The notes beneath the pieces are model-generated. The model made no database searches. It worked only from the letters and a program-made list of their open reading frames with translations, and had not been told where the DNA came from. This document shows, in pieces, positions 49,902 through 56,654 of a DNA stretch of 56,654 bases (its first letter is position 1; the number at the start of each line of letters is the position of its first letter). Location of the stretch: positions 1 through 56,654 of the forward strand of contig JAGVWZ010000010.1 in NCBI GenBank assembly GCA_018304045.1, given 5' to 3'. The stretch comes from Candidatus Pacearchaeota archaeon (GTDB lineage Archaea > Nanobdellota > Nanobdellia > Pacearchaeales > GW2011-AR1). The position numbers and the translations under genes were made by a program.

Positions 49902-50096
49902 TTAGGCTTGATAGCCAAGTTCTTTGATTATATCTTTAATTTGTTGTTCTGTAATTTTTTTCTCATCAAATTCTATTGAAGATTTGCCACTTTCTTGAAC
50001 TTGTGCTTTTATCCCTTTGTCTTGTAATTCACTTTCTATGAGTTTTGAACAACTTGAACAATGCATCCCTTTTATATTTAGATTTATTTTTTTCAT
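49902..50096 (-). CDS. CopZ-like HMA copper chaperone, 64 residues
   Basis: MKKINLNIKGMHCSSCSKLI gives the MxCxxC metal site (C13, C16), then a beta-alpha-beta-beta-alpha-beta fold ending KDIIKELGYQ, a complete HMA domain. It delivers Cu(I) to ATPases such as CopA. ATG 50096 overlaps the previous stop as ATGA and is preceded by GGGAGG; the frame is open to 50177 but that part is the previous gene. Confidence 0.85.
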   Translation of the reverse strand: MKKINLNIKGMHCSSCSKLIESELQDKGIKAQVQESGKSSIEFDEKKITEQQIKDIIKELGYQA

Positions 50097-50320
50097 TTTA
50101 ACCTCCCTTTTGCATTTGTAAATAGCCAGTATATTCCTGCTATTATCAAAAGAATAACTAGTATGTATGTTATCCAACCAATAATTACAAATCCTGAGCC
50201 ATAGTAACCTGACATCATGCCATTAATTCCCCCACAGGTTTGTGGAGTGTATGCTTGCTCTGCAAATACAGAGACTATGCTAATTACTATAATAAAGATA
50301 AGTATGGATGTTTTTTTCAT
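50093..50320 (-). CDS. Small secreted/membrane protein, paralogue of the 44469 protein
   Basis: 75 residues: signal-like helix (SILIFIIVISIVSVFAEQA), a loop with Cys and Met (TCGGINGMMSGYYGSG) and a TM helix (IIGWITYILVILLIIAGIYWLF). The C-terminal helix matches the 44469 protein. GGGAG before the ATG; overlaps the HMA gene by ATGA. Confidence 0.68.
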   Translation of the reverse strand: MKKTSILIFIIVISIVSVFAEQAYTPQTCGGINGMMSGYYGSGFVIIGWITYILVILLIIAGIYWLFTNAKGRLK

Positions 50321-50323
50321 TGT

Positions 50324-50479
50324 TTATTTCTCCCTTTTTCCTGATTTTAAGTAGTATATTCCTGAGATTATAAGGATTGTTAACAAAACCCCTAATGTAA
50401 TCCAAAAGAGATTATTTATTATTGGATTTGAACCATAGAGTCCTCCATGCATTGGACAACTATAGGTTGAGTCTGCCAT
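50324..50479 (-). CDS. 51-residue membrane protein with CPMH motif
   Basis: A gene read directly from the gap: MADSTYSCPMHGGLYGSN, then PIINNLFWITLGVLLTILIISGIYYLK and a basic end. CPMH is a known heavy-metal-binding (YHS/CPMH-type) motif. It starts within the stop of the TauE fusion (TAATG) and ends 3 nt before the 75-residue gene, so it belongs to the operon. One TM helix. Confidence 0.7.
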   Translation of the reverse strand: MADSTYSCPMHGGLYGSNPIINNLFWITLGVLLTILIISGIYYLKSGKREK

Positions 50480-52092
50480 TATCTAGCTCCTCCTCCGCAT
50501 CCACAGCCGCCTCCACTACTTCCTCCACAACTTCCTCCTCCACAGCCCCCTCCATTTGCACCCATGTTGCATGTTGATCCTGCTTTAGGTATTGCTGCTT
50601 TTACTTGCGCTTGATTTGCTGTTCCTGATTCTGTTACAATAAAACTTCCTCTTAACATACCCATACCGCAGCTAAATGGAATTGTTCCTTCTTTATCTGG
50701 GGTGAATTCAATTACATTTAATCCTTGTTTTAATTGTTTGTTAATATTATATTGATTTAAGATTAGTTCACTATTACATCCTGTAAGTTGTTTGACATTG
50801 ACATTCCATTTGACAGGAACTCCTTTTTTTAATACAAAGGAATTTGGTGAATAACCTGATCCGCTTACATCCATGTTTACTATTTGATAACCATTTTCAA
50901 TAATTACTCCTGAAGTATCTGGATTTATGTTTGTTCCTGAGATTTTTTCTTTGATTGAATCAAAATTATAATTGTTTCCTGTTAATGAAAGTCCCCTATT
51001 AATCATTATTAAACCTAGTATTAGGACAACTATTGCTGAAAATTTTAATATTTTTTTAGTTGTACCATGGCTTATTACTGTTGCCAAGCTTCCGAATCCT
51101 AACATTATTGGAAGAGTTCCTAGACCAAAAACAGCTAGGCTTGTTGAACCTTTGATAAAACTACCTGTTCCTGCTGCATATAGATACATTGCTTGAAGTG
51201 GTCCGCAGGCAATAAATAATCCATTTAATAATCCTGTTACAAATGGACCTTTGTATGGACCCTTTGCATTTTGGCCTGCTTTTAATGTGAATTTTGTTAA
51301 GAATTTTGGATTAAATTGAAATTTTCTAAAGAATTTTAATCCAAACATAGATAATGCATAGAATATCATAAATATTCCTGCGAAAATAGCAACATAGCCT
51401 CTTAGGGAAGTACTAAATGCAATAAACCCACCAATTAATCCAAATATTCCTCCGATAATTGCATAGGATAAAACTTTTGAGCCACCATAGACAAGATGCT
51501 GTTTGAAACTCTTATGGCCATTTATTGCATTTTTAGAGGTATAGGATACTACAAATCCTCCACACATGGAAATGCAATGAAATCCAGTAAGTATTCCAAC
51601 TAAAAATAATAGAAAAATACTTGCATTATCTCCTAGGTCCTGGACAGTCATTTCTGGCATTGATATGTGTCTTAATAAAAAGAAATAAAGAATAAAAATT
51701 AATAGGCCTACTGAGGCAATTAACATAAGCAAACCTAGCTTATTTCCTGAGGGGGTTTGTTTATATGCCTTTATTAGGGCATGTTCAGTTTTTTCTTCTT
51801 TAGCATCTTCTTTTTCTTTTTGGTTTATTTTATGATAGATGGTTTTGTTTTTTATTTTGTCAGGGATTTCTTTAGTTTCCTCTTCTTCAACATTATATCT
51901 AACTTCATAACCAAGCTTTTCTAATCTTTCTTTTATTTCCTTTTCTGAAATTTTTTCAGAGTCAAAATCAATCTCTACATTTTCTTTAGAATAACTTGCA
52001 GATATTTCATTAACTTGATTTTGGAATTCTCTTTCTATGAGCATTGCGCAGGAGTTGCAATGCATTCCTTTTATTTTGTAAGTTTTTTTCAT
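50479..52092 (-). CDS. HMA - TauE/SafE(DsbD-like) - cupredoxin fusion with Cys/Gly tail
   Basis: 537 residues in four parts. Residues 1-70: HMA domain with C12 and C15 (GMHCNSC). About 160-370: seven to eight membrane helices of the TauE/SafE or DsbD_2 type, with the motif GFHCISMCGG (C173, C177) and ACGPLQ (C296). About 390-490: cupredoxin (GYSPNSFVLKKGVPVKWNVN, LTGCN, FSCGMGM; C439, C475, M477). 508-537: a tail of Cys and Gly (GGGCGGGSCGGSSGGGCGCG). First gene of the metal operon. It may collect Cu outside and hand it on or reduce it; inference. Confidence 0.85.
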   Translation of the reverse strand: MKKTYKIKGMHCNSCAMLIEREFQNQVNEISASYSKENVEIDFDSEKISEKEIKERLEKLGYEVRYNVEEEETKEIPDKIKNKTIYHKINQKEKEDAKEEKTEHALIKAYKQTPSGNKLGLLMLIASVGLLIFILYFFLLRHISMPEMTVQDLGDNASIFLLFLVGILTGFHCISMCGGFVVSYTSKNAINGHKSFKQHLVYGGSKVLSYAIIGGIFGLIGGFIAFSTSLRGYVAIFAGIFMIFYALSMFGLKFFRKFQFNPKFLTKFTLKAGQNAKGPYKGPFVTGLLNGLFIACGPLQAMYLYAAGTGSFIKGSTSLAVFGLGTLPIMLGFGSLATVISHGTTKKILKFSAIVVLILGLIMINRGLSLTGNNYNFDSIKEKISGTNINPDTSGVIIENGYQIVNMDVSGSGYSPNSFVLKKGVPVKWNVNVKQLTGCNSELILNQYNINKQLKQGLNVIEFTPDKEGTIPFSCGMGMLRGSFIVTESGTANQAQVKAAIPKAGSTCNMGANGGGCGGGSCGGSSGGGCGCGGGAR

Positions 52093-52161
52093 ATTAATTA
52101 GTTTTTTTATTGCTTTTTATAGCTTGTGAATTTATGATTTGTTTTATTAATTTTTTATAGA

Positions 52162-52209
52162 AAAAGCTGTTTGAAACAGCTTTTAAACATTGAGATGAAA
52201 CTGGTTTCA
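52162..52209. repeat. Tandem hairpins between the regulator and the metal operon
   Basis: AAAAGCTGTTT/AAACAGCTTTT (52162-52184, 11 bp) and TGAAAC/GTTTCA (52196-52209). They follow the stop of the winged-helix gene, so a terminator or attenuator of the metal operon is plausible. Confidence 0.55.
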
Positions 52210-52210
52210 A

Positions 52211-52708
52211 TTAGTTGTTTTTTAAGATAACTATGTTTGTCATCCCCCTTCTTTTTCTTTCTATTAGTTCTTGTGCTTCCAGACTATCAAGAATTCTTGT
52301 TATTTTTACTTTATTGAAGCCTGTTTTTTCTATTAGTTCTGATTGAAATATAGAACCTTTGTTTTCTAAAAGTGTATTTAGGATTTTCTTTTCTTCTTCA
52401 TTTAAATTTTCTAGGGAAGTTTTGTTGAATTTTTTTGGTTCAAGGGATGCAAGAGGTTTAATTCTTTTAATTACTATTCTTTCATTTTCTTTTGAAAATA
52501 TGAAAAATAATCCTATTAAAAATACTATCCCTGTAATTACTAAACTTAGATAGGTTTGAGTTTTTATTGTTTTATACATTGTGCAAGAATCTCCATGAGC
52601 ACAGGAGTCATTGACAATAGCAGTCATTCCCTGATTGAATATAATTATTACAAATATAATCAAGACAGCTATTCCAAGTATTAGAAAACCGACATTTTTA
52701 TTTTTCAT
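52211..52708 (-). CDS. Membrane-bound winged-helix regulator
   Basis: 165 residues: two TM helices (NVGFLILGIAVLIIFVIIIF; YLSLVITGIVFLIGLFFIF) separated by an extracytoplasmic loop with Cys/His (DSCAHGDSCTMYK), and a C-terminal MarR-like winged helix (LNEEEKKILNTLLENKGSIFQSELIEKTGFNKVKITRILDSLEAQELIERK). The arrangement is a one-component membrane sensor; the CAHGDSC loop could sense metal. It is the first minus-strand gene of the island and probably regulates it. Confidence 0.75.
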   Translation of the reverse strand: MKNKNVGFLILGIAVLIIFVIIIFNQGMTAIVNDSCAHGDSCTMYKTIKTQTYLSLVITGIVFLIGLFFIFSKENERIVIKRIKPLASLEPKKFNKTSLENLNEEEKKILNTLLENKGSIFQSELIEKTGFNKVKITRILDSLEAQELIERKRRGMTNIVILKNN

Positions 52709-52822
52709 GTTGTTAGATTATACATATGAATTATATTTCATACGTTTATATAGTTTTTGGTTATTATTTGTTAGTATTTTAGGTTTAAAATCTGTAGGAA
52801 TTTGAGATTTGGTACAATAATG

Positions 52823-52830
52823 CTTATAAT
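52823..52830 (+). promoter_or_regulatory. TATA box of radB
   Basis: CTTATAAT with 21 nt to ATG 52852. Confidence 0.65.
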
Positions 52831-52851
52831 CTAGTTTTTATTGTTATTTTT

Positions 52852-53613
52852 ATGGAAAATTTGGAGATTAATGAAAAAATAAGAGCCTTGGACAGTAAGG
52901 TTATGACTGGAAGCAGGGATTTGAATATCTGGCTAGATGGTGGATATGAAAGAGGAATAATAACTCTTTTTTATGGGCCTGCTGCATCTGGAAAAAGCAA
53001 TTTTGTTATTCTTGCTGCTTGTCATTGTGCTAAAAAAGATAAAAAGGTTATATTTGTTGATACAGAGGGCAGTTTTTCAATTGATAGGGTTAAGCAAATT
53101 GCAGGAGGTATTCCTGAAATGATTTTGAAGAATATTATTATATTTAAGCCAAACAGTTTTCAAGAACAAAAAAATGCTTTTTTAAAAATTGAAAAAGAAT
53201 CTAGAAGCAAAAATGTAGGATTGATTATTGTAGATAGTATGACTATGTTTTATAGATTAGAGTTGGCTGATGCAAGAAAAAAAGGTTTAGAATATATACA
53301 GAGAGTTAATTCTGATCTTGCAAAGCAGATGAAATCTTTGTATGAGATTGCTAGAAATCTTGATATTCCTGTTTTAGTAACTAGTCAGGTTTACCATGAT
53401 TTTTTAAGTGAAGAAGAATGGATAAGTGGAAAAGAAGCAGGAGTTAATGTTGTTGGTGGTGATATTTTGAAATATTGGAGCAAATGTTTGATTGAATTGA
53501 AGAATAAAAATGGCAAGAAAAAAGCTATATTAAGAAAACATAGAAGCTTGTCTGAAAGTGATTTTAATTTTGTTATTGTGGACGAAGGAATTGTGAAGAG
53601 AAGTTGGCTTTAA
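52852..53613 (+). CDS. radB: RadB, RecA-superfamily recombination protein
   Basis: 253 residues, the RecA core only. Walker A GPAASGKS (42-49), IFVDTEGSFSIDRVKQIAG, Walker B VGLIIVDSM, and VLVTSQVYHDF. No N-terminal HhH domain, which separates RadB from RadA. RadB assists RadA filament formation in recombination and repair. Canonical promoter and start. Confidence 0.93.
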   Translation: MENLEINEKIRALDSKVMTGSRDLNIWLDGGYERGIITLFYGPAASGKSNFVILAACHCAKKDKKVIFVDTEGSFSIDRVKQIAGGIPEMILKNIIIFKPNSFQEQKNAFLKIEKESRSKNVGLIIVDSMTMFYRLELADARKKGLEYIQRVNSDLAKQMKSLYEIARNLDIPVLVTSQVYHDFLSEEEWISGKEAGVNVVGGDILKYWSKCLIELKNKNGKKKAILRKHRSLSESDFNFVIVDEGIVKRSWL

Positions 53614-53712
53614 ATTGTACTTTTTTTATTGAATTACCCCTACAAAATCTATGTTTTTCTGATTACAAACCTTTTTAAATTACTTTTACTTAATTTTTAT
53701 TAGAAAAAGAGG

Positions 53713-56654
<2,942 letters not shown>

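Overview
This is a strongly AT-rich archaeal chromosome segment. It carries a dense set of archaeal information-processing genes: eIF1A, aIF2-beta, TBP, a TFS-type cleavage factor, MBF1, Rpo11/RpoL, ribosomal protein L15e, aRF1, archaeal MCM, ATP-dependent DNA ligase, an RPA-like protein, RadB, NAC and Sec61-beta. There is also an intron-containing tRNA-Ile. Small size, many short orphan proteins, a MetRS split from its tRNA-binding domain, an aRF1 without the zinc minidomain and characteristic surface-protein N-termini suggest a DPANN archaeon near Woesearchaeota/Pacearchaeota; that placement is inference. Most genes that begin a transcription unit share one layout: an 8-bp A/T box (TTTATATA, TTTTTAAA, CTTATAAA), then close to 21 nt, then ATG. 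This points to leaderless transcripts and fixes several start codons. A minority of genes, mainly inside operons, have Shine-Dalgarno sites.

Layout. 1-6.5 kb: mostly minus-strand translation and transcription genes (KH protein cut by the window edge, TFS-like, eIF1A, DUF424, DUF5679, aIF2-beta), orphans and a frameshifted PD-(D/E)XK-like gene. 6.5-20 kb: replication and expression genes (RPA-like, MCM with a 464-residue intein, TBP, DNA ligase, L15e, tRNA-Ile) plus a surface protein and a zinc-ribbon/Hsp20-like fusion. 20-29 kb: a divergent endonuclease V, an AbrB/membrane/MFS operon, a GDPD-like gene flanked by near-identical direct repeats, a free-standing HTH-LAGLIDADG protein, MetRS and a PAP2-like phosphatase. 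29-34.2 kb: minus-strand cluster of two MJ1255-like glycosyltransferases, MinD and two small helical proteins, then NAC and Sec61-beta. 34.3-43.6 kb: plus-strand ValRS, aRF1, two membrane glycosyltransferases, ScpB, MBF1 and RpoL.

43.9-52.7 kb is a metal-handling (probably copper) island. It holds an HMA-TauE-cupredoxin protein with a Cys/Gly tail, a 51-residue CPMH membrane protein, Met-rich small membrane proteins, a CopZ-like HMA protein, a zinc-finger/TM/cupredoxin protein, a CuA-type cupredoxin, an ArsR regulator, a membrane protein that seems to start at AUU, the CopA ATPase, a DUF5676 protein and a membrane-bound winged-helix regulator. The island is the best candidate for an incompletely described system: copper would be bound at several extracytoplasmic cupredoxin sites, passed through HMA domains and exported by CopA under ArsR control (inference).

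The right end carries RadB and a large frameshifted LamG surface protein that runs off the window. Several genes are interrupted by one base change or indel (near 5230, 43670, 44002 and 55640, and possibly 48541). Real decay, recoding and assembly error cannot be told apart without reads.
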